A DNA stretch of 64,000 nt from an uncultured Flavobacteriaceae bacterium (GCA_947504035.1 CANNGA010000001.1:124001-188000), one strand, 5' to 3'. Shown: positions 9,187-19,900, counted from the stretch's first letter. The notes: a model not told the origin generated them from the sequence alone. Made by a program: numbers and translations.

Positions 9187-10731
9187 ATGGCAAATCAAGA
9201 CGATACATTTAAGAAGGTGATTTCGCATGCTAAGGAATACGGTTATGTGTTTCAAAGTAGCGAGATTTATGATGGTTTAAGCGCAGTGTACGACTACGCT
9301 CAAAACGGCGCAGAATTAAAAAAGAATATACGTGACTACTGGTGGCGCGCTATGGTACAGATGAATGAAAATATTGTAGGTATAGATGCCGCAATATTCA
9401 TGCACCCTACAACATGGAAGGCTTCTGGGCATGTAGATGCGTTTAATGATCCTTTGATTGATAATAAAGACTCTAAGAAACGCTACCGTGCCGATGTTTT
9501 GGTAGAGGATTTTAGAGAAAAAATCTCTGAAAAGATTGAAAAGGATGTTGTTAAAGCAAAAAAACGCTTTGGTGAGGCTTTTGATGAGGCACAATTTAGA
9601 GCGACCAATCCTAATGTAAAACGCAGACAAGCACAAATAGATGATATTACGGCACGTTTAACTAAGGTGCAAGAGGAGGAAGATTTAGAAGGGTTCAAGC
9701 AACTTATTGTTGATCTTGGTATTGTTTGTCCTTTAAGTGGGAGCAAAAATTGGACAGATGTAAAGCAGTTCAATTTAATGTTTGGTACCAAGTTAGGGGC
9801 CTCTGCAGATAGTGCAATGGATTTGTATTTACGTCCGGAAACAGCTCAAGGTATTTTTGTTAATTTTTTGAACGTGCAAAAAACAAGCCGATTAAAGATT
9901 CCTTTTGGTATTGCACAAACAGGTAAAGCCTTTAGAAACGAAATTGTAGCCCGACAGTTCATTTTTAGAATGCGCGAGTTTGAGCAAATGGAAATGCAGT
10001 TTTTTATAAAACCCGGTACGCAAGCTGAGTGGTATAAGCATTGGAAAGAAACCCGATTAAAATGGCACTTGTCTTTAGGTATGGGGGCAGATAATTACCG
10101 TTTTCACGACCATGAGAAATTGGCACATTATGCCGATGCTGCTGCCGATATTGAGTTTAAATTTCCTTTTGGATTTAAAGAGTTGGAAGGTATTCACTCT
10201 AGAACCGATTTCGATTTGAGCCAACATGAGGCATTTTCAGGTAAAAAATTACAGTATTTCGACCATGAGGACAATAAAAGTTACGTGCCTTATGTGTTAG
10301 AGACGTCTATAGGTTTAGACCGTATGTTTTTAGCGGTATTTTCTAACGCTTTACAAGAAGAGGCTTTAGACAACGGGACGACGCGTACCGTATTAAAGCT
10401 GCCAAGTGTTTTAGCACCTGTAAAAGCAGCGGTATTGCCATTAGTTAAAAAAGATGGTTTACCAGAAGTTGCCCGACAAATTATAGAAGATTTGAAATGG
10501 GATTTTAATGTGATTTATGATGAGAAAGATGCTGTTGGAAGACGTTACAGACGTCAAGATGCCAATGGAACGCCTTTTTGTATTACTGTAGATCACGATA
10601 CTTTAGAGGATCAAACCGTGACGATTAGACATCGCGATACGATGGCTCAAGAGCGTGTTAAGATAGAAGATTTAAACGCGATTATTAAGAAAGAAGTTGA
10701 TGTGCGTTACTGGTTACAGAAAATGAAGTAA
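9187..10731 (+). CDS. glyS: Glycyl-tRNA synthetase, homodimeric (alpha2) class II type
   Basis: The enzyme charges tRNA-Gly with glycine in the cytoplasm. The 514-residue product starts MANQDDTFKKV and shows class II motif 2 (FRNE at 249-252, with the following Arg-rich strand) and motif 3 (GLDR at 376-379), and the C-terminal anticodon-binding domain begins near 410. It is the eukaryote/archaea-like alpha2 form, not the alpha-beta form. The start at 9187 is chosen over an in-frame ATG at 9139 because the extra 16 residues are hydrophobic and a promoter box lies between the two ATGs. A strong terminator follows. Confidence 0.97.
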   Translation: MANQDDTFKKVISHAKEYGYVFQSSEIYDGLSAVYDYAQNGAELKKNIRDYWWRAMVQMNENIVGIDAAIFMHPTTWKASGHVDAFNDPLIDNKDSKKRYRADVLVEDFREKISEKIEKDVVKAKKRFGEAFDEAQFRATNPNVKRRQAQIDDITARLTKVQEEEDLEGFKQLIVDLGIVCPLSGSKNWTDVKQFNLMFGTKLGASADSAMDLYLRPETAQGIFVNFLNVQKTSRLKIPFGIAQTGKAFRNEIVARQFIFRMREFEQMEMQFFIKPGTQAEWYKHWKETRLKWHLSLGMGADNYRFHDHEKLAHYADAAADIEFKFPFGFKELEGIHSRTDFDLSQHEAFSGKKLQYFDHEDNKSYVPYVLETSIGLDRMFLAVFSNALQEEALDNGTTRTVLKLPSVLAPVKAAVLPLVKKDGLPEVARQIIEDLKWDFNVIYDEKDAVGRRYRRQDANGTPFCITVDHDTLEDQTVTIRHRDTMAQERVKIEDLNAIIKKEVDVRYWLQKMK

Positions 10732-10759
10732 GCCCTAGCATACCTCTTTAAAATAATTT

Positions 10760-10794
10760 AAAATAGCACTTGGAAACAGGTGCTATTTTTTTTT
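10760..10794 (+). terminator. Terminator after glyS
   Basis: AAATAGCAC (10761-10769) pairs with GTGCTATTT (10780-10788), with further A-T pairs at the base and nine T in a row. Confidence 0.85.
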
Positions 10795-10908
10795 GATAGC
10801 ACAGGTTTCTTTTGAAAATTTGTTTTAGTATTTTGAATTTACATATGAATGTATAAATTTACAGGAGTGTAGTAGTAATAGCTGCCGATAACCCTTAATG
10901 CATTTTAA

Positions 10909-12075
10909 ATGAAGAAAATACTTGTTTTACTTTTAGTAGTGCCGTTCTTAGCTATGGCAGAAGTTAATAGTGAAGACGCACAAGCCGCTTTACATCAAAA
11001 TTCTGGTCTGGTTGAGCAATTTGCACAATTAGCACCCATGGGTATTAATCCTTATGCAACTGTATTTATGACGTCTATATGTGCAAAAGTAGGTTTTCAT
11101 AATGCTTTTGTAGCTACGAATCCCTTTTTTGACAATTGGTTCGTATTAACTTTTTTTGGGTTGTTATTTGTGTTTACGGCTGTTGTGGGAACAATTTTTA
11201 AAACCAACAAAGCAACAGCAACCATTGCTTTGGCTGATAATTACCTCTCCAATCATGCGGCTTTGATTATTAATTTTTTTATAATGTTAGCGCCAACATT
11301 TTTAGCGAGCAGTCCAACAGACCACCAGGTGGTGTTTGAAGCAGGTTTTTTTTCAATAGGATTTAAAACAGCGCTTGTTTTACTCGTGTCCATGTATTTT
11401 CTGGTGGTTGTGATGAGCGTGCGGCTTTTCTTGGATATCCTTATCTTTTTGTCTCCTGTGCCTTTTATAGATTCTATTATAGAGGTGCTAAAAATAGTGC
11501 TTACACTACTCTTTGTAGTTATTAGTATTGTAAGTCCTTTAACTTCGGTAGTGATTTCGGTTGCCATGTTTTTAGTTGCGATGGTATTTTACCGCCGCTC
11601 CATGCGCCTTGTTAATAGGACGAAATACTTTATAATTTACCCTGTTTTAAATGTATTCAAACGAAAAACATCTATTTTATCTAAGGATGGAGAGGTGTCT
11701 ATTTTGGTATTCATGGCAAGGCAAACAGGTAAAATTAAAAAAGGAAAAATTGTAAGGCTTATAAAAGAGAATGGTAGTTTCTTTCTTGTAGAGCGGCGCT
11801 TATTTTTTAAAAACAGGAGAACCCTTATTGCACTGGAGGGGTGCACAATGACACAAAACCGTCTTCAAACCCAAATTAAAGATGGTAATCATGAAAAGTT
11901 TTTGGTCTTAAATAGAATCTATCATAGCCATATAGCAGCGCTTAGTGCAGCGCTTCAAGTTGAAATAACCACTAAAGAAGCCTTTGAATTGCAATTTCAT
12001 AAAAATGCTTTAAGCCGCCTTAAGCACATGTTTAGTAAAAAAGACATTGCAGCACTTAAATCTATTACGCGTTGA
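10909..12075 (+). CDS. Polytopic membrane protein of unknown function, DUF4126-like N-terminal half
   Basis: The 388-residue product begins with a signal-like segment (1-17, cleaving after Ala-Met-Ala), then has about five to six membrane helices between residues 75 and 230. The last 150 residues are soluble, basic and beta-rich. The GINPYATVFM segment near residue 46 and the following helices recall the DUF4126 family (weak, by eye). The C-terminal region might be cytoplasmic, with a strand pattern like a small barrel. I do not recognise a function. It stands alone and ends at a strong bidirectional terminator shared with the amt gene. Confidence 0.6.
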   Translation: MKKILVLLLVVPFLAMAEVNSEDAQAALHQNSGLVEQFAQLAPMGINPYATVFMTSICAKVGFHNAFVATNPFFDNWFVLTFFGLLFVFTAVVGTIFKTNKATATIALADNYLSNHAALIINFFIMLAPTFLASSPTDHQVVFEAGFFSIGFKTALVLLVSMYFLVVVMSVRLFLDILIFLSPVPFIDSIIEVLKIVLTLLFVVISIVSPLTSVVISVAMFLVAMVFYRRSMRLVNRTKYFIIYPVLNVFKRKTSILSKDGEVSILVFMARQTGKIKKGKIVRLIKENGSFFLVERRLFFKNRRTLIALEGCTMTQNRLQTQIKDGNHEKFLVLNRIYHSHIAALSAALQVEITTKEAFELQFHKNALSRLKHMFSKKDIAALKSITR

Positions 12076-12222
12076 ATTTAAAGATGTTTGTGTAGAACCT
12101 ATGAGTGGAGTTGTTCTAAGTGTTTATTAACAGTCTAATACAGTTCAGTTGAGGCGCTATATTAGAACATGGTGTGAGGTTATAGTATAAAACAAAGCTG
12201 TTACATATAAGTTTTGAGCATA

Positions 12223-12260
12223 AAAAATGCCTCACTAGTTTTAACTAGTGAGGCATTTTT
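12223..12260. terminator. Perfect bidirectional terminator between the membrane protein gene and amtB
   Basis: An 18-base perfect inverted repeat (12223-12240 with 12243-12260) has core TGCCTCACTAGTT, a two-base spacer, A residues on one side and T on the other. It serves both convergent genes. Confidence 0.9.
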
Positions 12261-12286
12261 ATAGAACTAAAGTATAAGCGTTATGT

Positions 12287-13513
12287 TTAGTGTTCGTTCA
12301 ATCTAAAGTCTGGATACGCATCCATACCATGTTCATGAGCATCTAAACCTTCTAATTCTTCACGTTCAGAAACTCTAATACCAACTGTTTTCTTAAGGGT
12401 GAATATAATTAAGAATGCAGATACTAAACAGAATGCAGCATAACATGCAACACCTGTTAATTGGATTAAGAATGTATGTTCCGGGTTTGTAGAGAAGATA
12501 CCAACAGCTAAGGTACCCCATACACCACAAATAAGGTGTACAGCAATAGCACCAACAGGGTCGTCTAATTTAATAGCGTCTACAAAGGCTACAGCAAATA
12601 CAATTAGTGCTCCAGCTATTGCGCCTATAAGGATGGCGCTTTCTGGTGTCATAACGTCTGCTCCAGCAGTAATTCCTACTAAACCTCCTAAAATACCATT
12701 TAAGAACATCGTTAAATCTAAGTTTTTGTACTTAAGTAACGATACAAAAGCAGCAACAACACCACCAGCTGCAGCAGCTAAACAGGTTGTTACTAAGGTT
12801 AAAGATGTTAATTCTGGATCTGCAGAAAGTACCGATCCTCCGTTAAAACCAAACCATCCTAACCATAGGATAAGTACCCCAGCAGTTGCTAAAGGAATAT
12901 TGTGGCCTGGAATCGCTTGAGGTTTTCCGTCCTTAAATTTGCCAATACGTGCTCCTAATAACCATACTGCTACTAAAGCAGCCCAGCCACCTACAGAGTG
13001 TACTAAAGTCGAACCTGCGAAATCGTAAAAGCCCATTTGATCTAAAAATCCGCCACCCCATTTCCATGAACCAGCAATTGGGTATACAAGACCTACGTAA
13101 ATTACTGTGAAAATCATAAAAGGACCAATTTTCATACGTTCTGCTACAGCTCCAGATACTATAGTTGCTGCAGTTGCAGCAAACATACCTTGAAATAAGA
13201 AATCTGTCCACCATGTGTAACCACCATCGGCGTATTCTGGTGTCATGCCATTTTCAGGAGGCGTAATACCAAACCCTGCAAAATCAATAATACCGGCAGA
13301 ACCTTCTGCGAATCCAGGGTACATTAAGTTAAACCCTGCGATATAATAAAGGAGTAAGCCAACGGTTATGATGAAAATATTTTTAAATAAAATATTGATC
13401 GTGTTTTTTTGTCGTGTTAAGCCTATTTCTAAAAATGCAAACCCTGTATGCATAAAGAAGACAAGCGCCGTACAGATCATCATCCATACGTTATTGGTTG
13501 TTAATAATTCCAT
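12287..13513 (-). CDS. amtB: Ammonium transporter AmtB, PII-linked copy
   Basis: The 408-residue protein has eleven membrane helices and the twin pore histidines His172 (DFAGSTLVHSVGG) and His326 (GAIAVHLICG), as in the Amt/MEP/Rh family. It carries ammonium (as NH3 plus H+) across the inner membrane. There is no signal peptide, as expected for many non-proteobacterial Amts. It lies 31 bases downstream of the PII gene in the same direction, the widespread glnK-amtB operon. The PII protein presumably plugs the channel when nitrogen is plentiful. It is a clear paralogue of the Amt encoded at 14058-15323. Confidence 0.96.
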   Translation of the reverse strand: MELLTTNNVWMMICTALVFFMHTGFAFLEIGLTRQKNTINILFKNIFIITVGLLLYYIAGFNLMYPGFAEGSAGIIDFAGFGITPPENGMTPEYADGGYTWWTDFLFQGMFAATAATIVSGAVAERMKIGPFMIFTVIYVGLVYPIAGSWKWGGGFLDQMGFYDFAGSTLVHSVGGWAALVAVWLLGARIGKFKDGKPQAIPGHNIPLATAGVLILWLGWFGFNGGSVLSADPELTSLTLVTTCLAAAAGGVVAAFVSLLKYKNLDLTMFLNGILGGLVGITAGADVMTPESAILIGAIAGALIVFAVAFVDAIKLDDPVGAIAVHLICGVWGTLAVGIFSTNPEHTFLIQLTGVACYAAFCLVSAFLIIFTLKKTVGIRVSEREELEGLDAHEHGMDAYPDFRLNEH

Positions 13514-13544
13514 AATGTAGTGTAAAATGTGTTAGTGTTAAATC

Positions 13545-13883
13545 TTATTTTAAAGTGTCTGAGCCTTTTTCTCCTGTGCGAATACGGTAACATTCGTTAA
13601 CATCAGAAACGAATATTTTACCGTCACCAACTTCTCCTGTGGCAGCAGCATCTAATAAGGCTTTGATTGTAACTTCTTCGAAATCGTCATTAACTACGAT
13701 AGATAAGTGTCTGCGTTGTATGTCACTTGTGCTATAAGAAACACCTCTGTAGACATGGCCTTCTTTTTCGTTTCCAAGACCTGTAACATCCCAATATGAG
13801 AAAAAGTTAACACCAACATTGTGCAGTGCATCTCTAACACTGCTGTATTTGGATTTTCTTATAATTGCTTCAATTTTTTTCAT
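13545..13883 (-). CDS. glnK: PII nitrogen-regulatory protein (GlnK/GlnB)
   Basis: This 112-residue trimer-forming signal protein binds ATP/ADP and 2-oxoglutarate and controls the ammonium channel. Family hallmarks seen are the N-terminal KKIEAIIRK, the T-loop with YRGVSY (Tyr45 and Tyr50, the latter matching the uridylylation Tyr51), TGEVGDGKIF and RIRTGEKG near the end. The tip after Tyr50 (STSDIQRRH) differs from the usual VVDFLPK. It is first in the operon with amtB. No uridylyltransferase gene is in the window, so modification of Tyr50 is unproven. Confidence 0.96.
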   Translation of the reverse strand: MKKIEAIIRKSKYSSVRDALHNVGVNFFSYWDVTGLGNEKEGHVYRGVSYSTSDIQRRHLSIVVNDDFEEVTIKALLDAAATGEVGDGKIFVSDVNECYRIRTGEKGSDTLK

Positions 13884-13989
13884 TGTATCTTTATGATTTA
13901 GTTAGACTTCTAAAATAAGAAGTTATTATTGAAATAAAACAGCTTGTGAGTTGTTTTTCTTGTAATACTCCTATTTGTCTATATGAAAA

Positions 13990-14020
13990 GAATGCCGTGA
14001 AGCTTTAGCTTCAGGCATTC
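13990..14020 (-). terminator. Terminator after the second amt gene
   Basis: GAATGCC (13990-13996) and GGCATTC (14014-14020) enclose a second stem TGAAGC/GCTTCA. Read on the minus strand the hairpin is followed by TTTT. It separates the second amt gene from the glnK-amtB operon. Confidence 0.8.
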
Positions 14021-14057
14021 TTTCTTTAATTATATACTTAAAGTTTAAAAGGTATAT

Positions 14058-15323
14058 TTAGTCTTCCATTTCTCTCTGTCTCTTACCTGGGTAAGCTAGA
14101 GCACCGTGTTCTGAAAGATCTAAACCTTCGATTTCTTCTTTTTCTGTTACTCTTAATCCAACTGTTTTCTTTAAGGCAAATAAGAATATAAAAGAGGTTA
14201 GCAATGCCCAAACAGCATAAGCTAAAGTCCCTATTAATTGTGTTACAAATTGTGCTGAACCGCCACCATTAAATAAACCAATAGCAGTATCACCATCTAC
14301 ACCCCAAAGACCAATAACTAAAGTACCCCAAGCACCACACACACCGTGTACAGATACAGCACCTACAGCATCATCAATCTTAAGTTTTTGTTCTATCAAC
14401 TCCATAGCGAATACCACAATAATACCACCAATGAAACCAGCTAATATAGCACCACTCTCACTCATGTTACCACAACCAGCAGTAATACTTACTAAACCAG
14501 CTAAAGCACCATTAAGCGTCATGTCTAAATTTGGTTTACCATACTTTACCCAAGATAATACTAAAGCACCGATAGCACCTGCAGAAGCCGCAAGGTTAGT
14601 TACTAATACCACCATAGAAGCACCAGTAGCGTCATCGCCACCCCATGCTAATTGTGAACCACCGTTAAAACCAAACCATCCAAACCATAAGATGAAAACA
14701 CCTATAGTGGCTAATAATTTGTTGTGTCCTGGTATAGATACCGCTTTACCATCGATATACTTCCCTAATCTTGGTCCTACTAAGATGGCAGCAACTAATG
14801 CAGCCCATCCACCAACGGCATGTACAATAGAAGATCCAGCGAAATCGATAAAGCCCATTTTAGCTAACCAACCATCGCCATTCCATTGCCATCCACCAGC
14901 TACAGGGTATATAAAAGCAGTGATTATAATTGAAAATATGATGTATGTTGTATATTTTGTTCTACCTGCAATAGCTCCAGAAACAATTGTTGCTGCTGTA
15001 GCACAGAAAACCGTTTGGAAAAACAAATCGGCAGGGCCTTGGTTGTAGGCGAAACCACTCCAGCCAATCCAACCGTTAGTATCTCCATACATAAGAGAGT
15101 ACCCAACAAACCAAAATACTAAGGAACCTACGGCGATATCCAAAACGTTTTTCATCGCGATGTTTACCACGTTTTTAGAACGTGTCATACCAGACTCCAC
15201 TAAGGTGAATCCTGCTTGCATTAAGAATACTAGAATACCAGAAATAAGCATCCATAACATTCCCATGTCGCCTTCTACTGCGGCGGTATCTTGAATTAAA
15301 AAGGGTATATTATATATAGACAT
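14058..15323 (-). CDS. amt: Second ammonium transporter (Amt family)
   Basis: The 421-residue Amt paralogue has the pore histidines His168 (DFAGSSIVHAVGG) and His326 (GAVSVHGVCG) and the same C-terminal GLR/GLDLSEHG pattern as its neighbour, but the mid-protein loops and both ends differ clearly. It has no PII gene directly in its own transcript, being bounded by terminators at 15369-15399 and 13990-14020. Two Amts with separate promoters suggest two affinity or regulatory states for ammonium scavenging. It lies between the porin and the glnK-amtB operon. Confidence 0.96.
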   Translation of the reverse strand: MSIYNIPFLIQDTAAVEGDMGMLWMLISGILVFLMQAGFTLVESGMTRSKNVVNIAMKNVLDIAVGSLVFWFVGYSLMYGDTNGWIGWSGFAYNQGPADLFFQTVFCATAATIVSGAIAGRTKYTTYIIFSIIITAFIYPVAGGWQWNGDGWLAKMGFIDFAGSSIVHAVGGWAALVAAILVGPRLGKYIDGKAVSIPGHNKLLATIGVFILWFGWFGFNGGSQLAWGGDDATGASMVVLVTNLAASAGAIGALVLSWVKYGKPNLDMTLNGALAGLVSITAGCGNMSESGAILAGFIGGIIVVFAMELIEQKLKIDDAVGAVSVHGVCGAWGTLVIGLWGVDGDTAIGLFNGGGSAQFVTQLIGTLAYAVWALLTSFIFLFALKKTVGLRVTEKEEIEGLDLSEHGALAYPGKRQREMED

Positions 15324-15368
15324 AATAAATAAATTTAACGGTTAATGTTTTAAAGAGAGAGAATAAAA

Positions 15369-15399
15369 GCAAGTTCTTTACGGATTAAAAGAACTTGCT
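15369..15399 (-). terminator. Terminator after the porin gene
   Basis: AGCAAGTTCTTT (15369-15380) pairs with AAAGAACTTGCT (15388-15399). On the minus strand it is followed by TTTTATTC. It sits between the porin gene and the second amt gene. Confidence 0.8.
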
Positions 15400-15451
15400 C
15401 ATTCTTTATTAGTGTTGTGTTGTTGTATTTGTATTGATATGCTTTCTTAAC

Positions 15452-16486
15452 TTAGAATGCGTAGATTGCAGCTAAAGTAAAAGATGCTAAGCTACTTGTA
15501 GCTTCTAAGTCACCATCAACGAAAGGCTCAACATCGTTTCCAAAAGAATCTAATCTGATCTCAGGTTTGATAGTTAAGTTTTCTATTGAATAGCTACCTG
15601 TTAACGTTGTAGCAAAAATGGTGTTATCATCAACACCGTCAATATCTACATAAGTACCGAAAAATTCACCTCTTAATCCAAGAGTGAAATCGTCAGATAA
15701 TGCATATTGAGGATATAATGCAGCGCCATAGAACCCAGCGTCATTACTGTTTTGGTAAGCAGCGTTGATCCCTAAGTAAAATTCATCAGATAAATCGAAT
15801 CCACCTGTGTAATCAACCTCAAACCCTAAGACAGCATCGTTGTCATAGTAGAAGTTTAAGAATTGTCCTTTGTAGCCTAATTGAAGACCTAAAGCATAAT
15901 CACCTGTAAGGTTGTTGTTTGTATCTGTAGCATTCATTATTGCAGCCATTAAACTGAAATCATCAGATAAAGCGAAATCAGCTTTTAATCCTACATGAGA
16001 GAAAGGACCGCTAGAGAATAAATACGATGTGCTATAATTGAAGTTTCCTACTGGAGAAATTACTTCATAACCTAAATAGGTGTTGAAACGACCCAAAGTT
16101 AAGGTTGTAACATCAGAAACATTCCAGTAAGCATATAATTGATTGATGAAAAGATCTGTATCTCCTCCTACTGATTGAAATGCTCTTGTTCCAAATGCCA
16201 AATCAGCAACAGCTCCAGTTTTTTCACCTTCGTAAGTCGCTATTAAATTTGCAAAACCTAGAGCGAAACCTGTTTGGTTAGCAAAAGATGTTCCTGGTGC
16301 TTGAGCTGCGAATTCACCTGTAGGAGAACCGTCTTCGAATAAAGGTAGAGCAGCATCAGTAGATGTTAAATTCGTTCTGTAATACGTATCTACAGACCCG
16401 CTAATAGATACTTTCTTTTCTTCAGCATCTTGAGCAAAACCAAGAGAAGCTGCGAAAAGCATTGAGAGTGTAATTAATTTTTTCAT
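15452..16486 (-). CDS. Outer-membrane beta-barrel porin, Bbp2/OmpL-like
   Basis: The 344-residue product has a signal peptide (1-18, cleaving after GFA-Q), alternating amphipathic strands with many aromatic residues throughout, and ends in Tyr-Ala-Phe, the C-terminal aromatic expected of an outer-membrane barrel. The pattern fits the putative beta-barrel porin-2 (Bbp2, PF07642) family. Its place directly upstream of two ammonium transporters and divergent from gltB suggests it may admit nitrogenous solutes (inference from context). It has its own terminator. Confidence 0.85.
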   Translation of the reverse strand: MKKLITLSMLFAASLGFAQDAEEKKVSISGSVDTYYRTNLTSTDAALPLFEDGSPTGEFAAQAPGTSFANQTGFALGFANLIATYEGEKTGAVADLAFGTRAFQSVGGDTDLFINQLYAYWNVSDVTTLTLGRFNTYLGYEVISPVGNFNYSTSYLFSSGPFSHVGLKADFALSDDFSLMAAIMNATDTNNNLTGDYALGLQLGYKGQFLNFYYDNDAVLGFEVDYTGGFDLSDEFYLGINAAYQNSNDAGFYGAALYPQYALSDDFTLGLRGEFFGTYVDIDGVDDNTIFATTLTGSYSIENLTIKPEIRLDSFGNDVEPFVDGDLEATSSLASFTLAAIYAF

Positions 16487-16945
16487 AATGTTTAAATTTT
16501 GGTTATTAATTTTAAAATTATTTATAAGACAGCGGCTAAACTATCTAAAAAAGAGCATCCCCCCTAAAAAAAGAGGGGTTAATGGTTTATTTTTATCATT
16601 TTTCAAATTTTACCCCCTTTTTTTTAGAGGTATTCTGTTTTTTGTTAAATTTTATGAATTTTTAACAACCTCATTATTTGAATAATTGTCAAAATTTAAC
16701 AGGTTTCAGTGCCGTTTTTTTTGACAAAAACATAATTTCTCATAAAAAATTTAGAGATTCTTAGTTATCATTATATATATGGTATTGAATATTTAACAAT
16801 ATATTTCTCTATTATTGATAGAAAACGATTTTTAGCTTTATATCTATTAAAAAATCGAAATAATGAAATACGATGCTTTATAAATCTAAATCCAATGCCT
16901 ACCTTTGTATTTCGACGCTTTTTTAATTTAAATATATCGTTGATT
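16487..16945. other. 459-base regulatory region between the porin and gltB
   Basis: No gene is supported here. The region carries both divergent promoters. Two purine/pyrimidine tracts of opposite polarity, near 16559-16580 (C-run, seven A, AGGGG) and 16611-16630 (C-run, eight T, AGAGG), could pair with each other. The stretch 16640-16900 is very A/T-rich. The gltB -7 box is at 16900-16907. Confidence 0.5.
16900..16907 (+). promoter_or_regulatory. -7 promoter box of gltBD (TACCTTTG)
   Basis: TACCTTTG matches TAnnTTTG exactly. It lies 38 bases before the ATG at 16946 and downstream of the in-frame ATG at 16895, which rules the earlier ATG out as the start. Confidence 0.65.
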
Positions 16946-19900
16946 ATGCTGAAGAAACAAGGATTATATTCCCCCGAATTTGAACATGAAAACTGTGGCG
17001 CAGGTTTTATTTGTAATCTCAAAGGCGAGAAAACAAATCAAATCATACACGATGCCTTAGAGATTCTAGTAAAGCTGGAACATCGTGGTGGTGTTAGTGC
17101 CGATGGTAGAACAGGAGATGGTGCCGGACTTTTAATTGATATCCCTCACGATTACTTTAAGCGTGTGTGTGATTTTGATATTCCTGAACAAAGAGACTAT
17201 GCCGTTGGAATGGTGTTTTTACCAAAAAACCAAAACCAATATAAATTTTGTAAAGATACATTCGAGAGAGAAGTATTAGCACAAGGTTTAACGGTGTTAG
17301 GGTGGAGAGAAGTGCCTGTAGATTCGTCACAATTAGGACAAATCGCTTTAGCATCAGAACCTAATATTGAACAATTATTTGTTGGGAAAAGTGAAGCTAT
17401 AGACGAAGCAACGTTTAAAGCAAAATTATATGCGGCTCGTAAAATTACAGAGCATGCTGTTAGCACGTCTAAAATTTCTGAAAGCTCGTATTTTTACGTG
17501 CCAAGTTTGTCAACAACAACATTGATATACAAGGGTATCATTATGCCTGAAGATATAGGGCCTTATTATACCGATTTACAACAGGAGGATTTAGTAACGC
17601 GTTTGGCTTTAGTACATCAGCGTTTCTCAACGAACACAATGCCAACATGGGAACTGGCACAACCGTTCCGCTTCATGTGTCAAAATGGTGAAATCAATAC
17701 CCTTCGTGGTAATGTGAGTCGCATGCGTGTACGTGAGGAAATCATGAAAAGTGATGTCTTTGGGCCGCAAATAGATAAGTTATTCCCGATCATATTACCT
17801 GGAAAGTCAGATTCTGCGTCTATGGATATGGTTGTAGAATTATTAACGCATACAGACCGTTCGCTTCCAGAAATCATGATGATGATGATTCCTGAGGCAT
17901 GGGAGAAACACGCGACCATGTCTGAAGAGCGTAAAGCATTTTACGAATACAATGCTTGTATCATGGAACCATGGGATGGTCCTGCTTCTGTACCATTTAC
18001 AGATGGTGATTATATAGGCGCATTATTAGATCGTAATGGTTTAAGACCTTCACGATATACAGTGACCAAGAGTGGGAAATTAATCATGGCTTCTGAAGTT
18101 GGTGTTGTAGAAGTTGCTCCAGAAGATGTAGAGTCTCATGGTAGGCTAGAGCCTGGTAAAATGTTCTTGGTAGACATGAACGAAGGCCGCATTATTGATG
18201 ATGAAGAAATCAAAACAAAAGTAGTATCGCAACGTCCTTATAAAGCATGGTTAAACGAAGAACGTTTGCATTTAAAAGACGTACCGTATACAAACGAAAC
18301 CTGTCCTATCGAAACCATCGATATTAAAACAAGACAGCGTTTATTTAATTATACGTTCGAAGACATTCAAGAAGTGATTACACCAATGGCAATCGTTGGT
18401 AAAGAAGCTTTAGGGTCTATGGGAATTGATACGCCATTGGCTGTATTGTCCGATCGTCCGCAGTTAATTTCAAACTATTTTAAGCAATTATTTGCACAGG
18501 TTACCAACCCACCTTTAGACGGTATTCGCGAAGAGATTGTAACAGATATTAGTTTGAATCTTGGTAAAGACCGTAACATCTTTAGCATTACCGAGCGCCA
18601 GTGTAGAAAATTAAGAATTCAAAATCCGGTAATTTCTAATGCCGATTTAGAAAAAATAAGAACGATTAACATCAAAGGTTTTAAAACCGAAACCATTCAA
18701 ATGCTTTATCCAAAAGCACAAGGAATGAACGGTCTTGAAGATGCTTTAGATGCTATTGTAGTTCAAATAGAAAAAGCCTTAGAGCGCAAAACGAATATCA
18801 TTATCCTTTCGGATAGAGGGGTGAATGAAGAAAATGCGCCAATTCCTTCTTTATTAGCGTGTTCTTATGTAAACCATCAATTAAACCGTTTGCGTAAGCG
18901 TTCTTACTTTGATATTATTATCGAATCTGCAGAACCACGTGAACCACATCATTTCGCCACTTTATTTGGTTATGGTGCGAGTGCGATTAACCCTTATATG
19001 GTTAACGAAATTATCAGAATGCAGGTAAAAGAAGGCTTCATTACTGGAATGGATGAGCAAAAAGCTGTAGACAACTTTAACAAAGCCATCGGTAAAGGAA
19101 TTCTTAAAGTAATGAATAAAATAGGGATCTCTACGTTACATTCTTATAGAGGATCTCAAATTTTTGAAATTGTTGGTTTCAACTCTCAGTTTGTTGAAAA
19201 GTACTTCCCGTACACAGCGTCTCGAATTGAGGGTATTGGACTTTATGAAATTGAAAAAGAGATTAGCGAGCGCTATAAATTAGCGTACCCTGATAAAGCT
19301 ATTGATAAAAAACTAGGATTAAACATTGGAGGTGATTACCGTTGGAGACGTAATGGTGAACGCCATATGTTTAATCCAACTACAGTATCTAAATTACAGC
19401 AAGCGGTAAGACTTAGTGATCAAAAAAGTTACGATGTATACGCTAAAGCTATAAACGAACAATCACAGAACTTAATGACCATTCGTGGTTTATTTGAGTT
19501 CGATAATTTAGATCCTATTCCTTTAGATGAAGTAGAACCATGGACCGAAATCGTGAAGCGCTTTAAAACAGGAGCTATGTCTTATGGGTCTATCTCTAGA
19601 GAAGCACACGAAAATTTAGCCATTGCTATGAACCGAATTGGAGGGAAATCTAATTCTGGTGAAGGTGGAGAAGATAGAAATCGTTTCCAACCAGATGTAA
19701 ATGGAGACAGCCGCAACTCTGCAATTAAGCAGGTGGCTTCTGGACGTTTTGGTGTGACATCACATTACTTAACAAACGCTAGAGAGATACAAATTAAAAT
19801 GGCGCAAGGTGCCAAGCCAGGAGAAGGCGGTCAATTACCTGGTGAAAAGGTATTGCCATGGATTGCAAACGCACGTAATTCTACACCTTTTGTAGGGTTA

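Noticed and set aside
16895-16945. The ATG at 16895 as the gltB start
   Set aside because: The promoter -7 box at 16900-16907 lies downstream of it, so it would not be transcribed.
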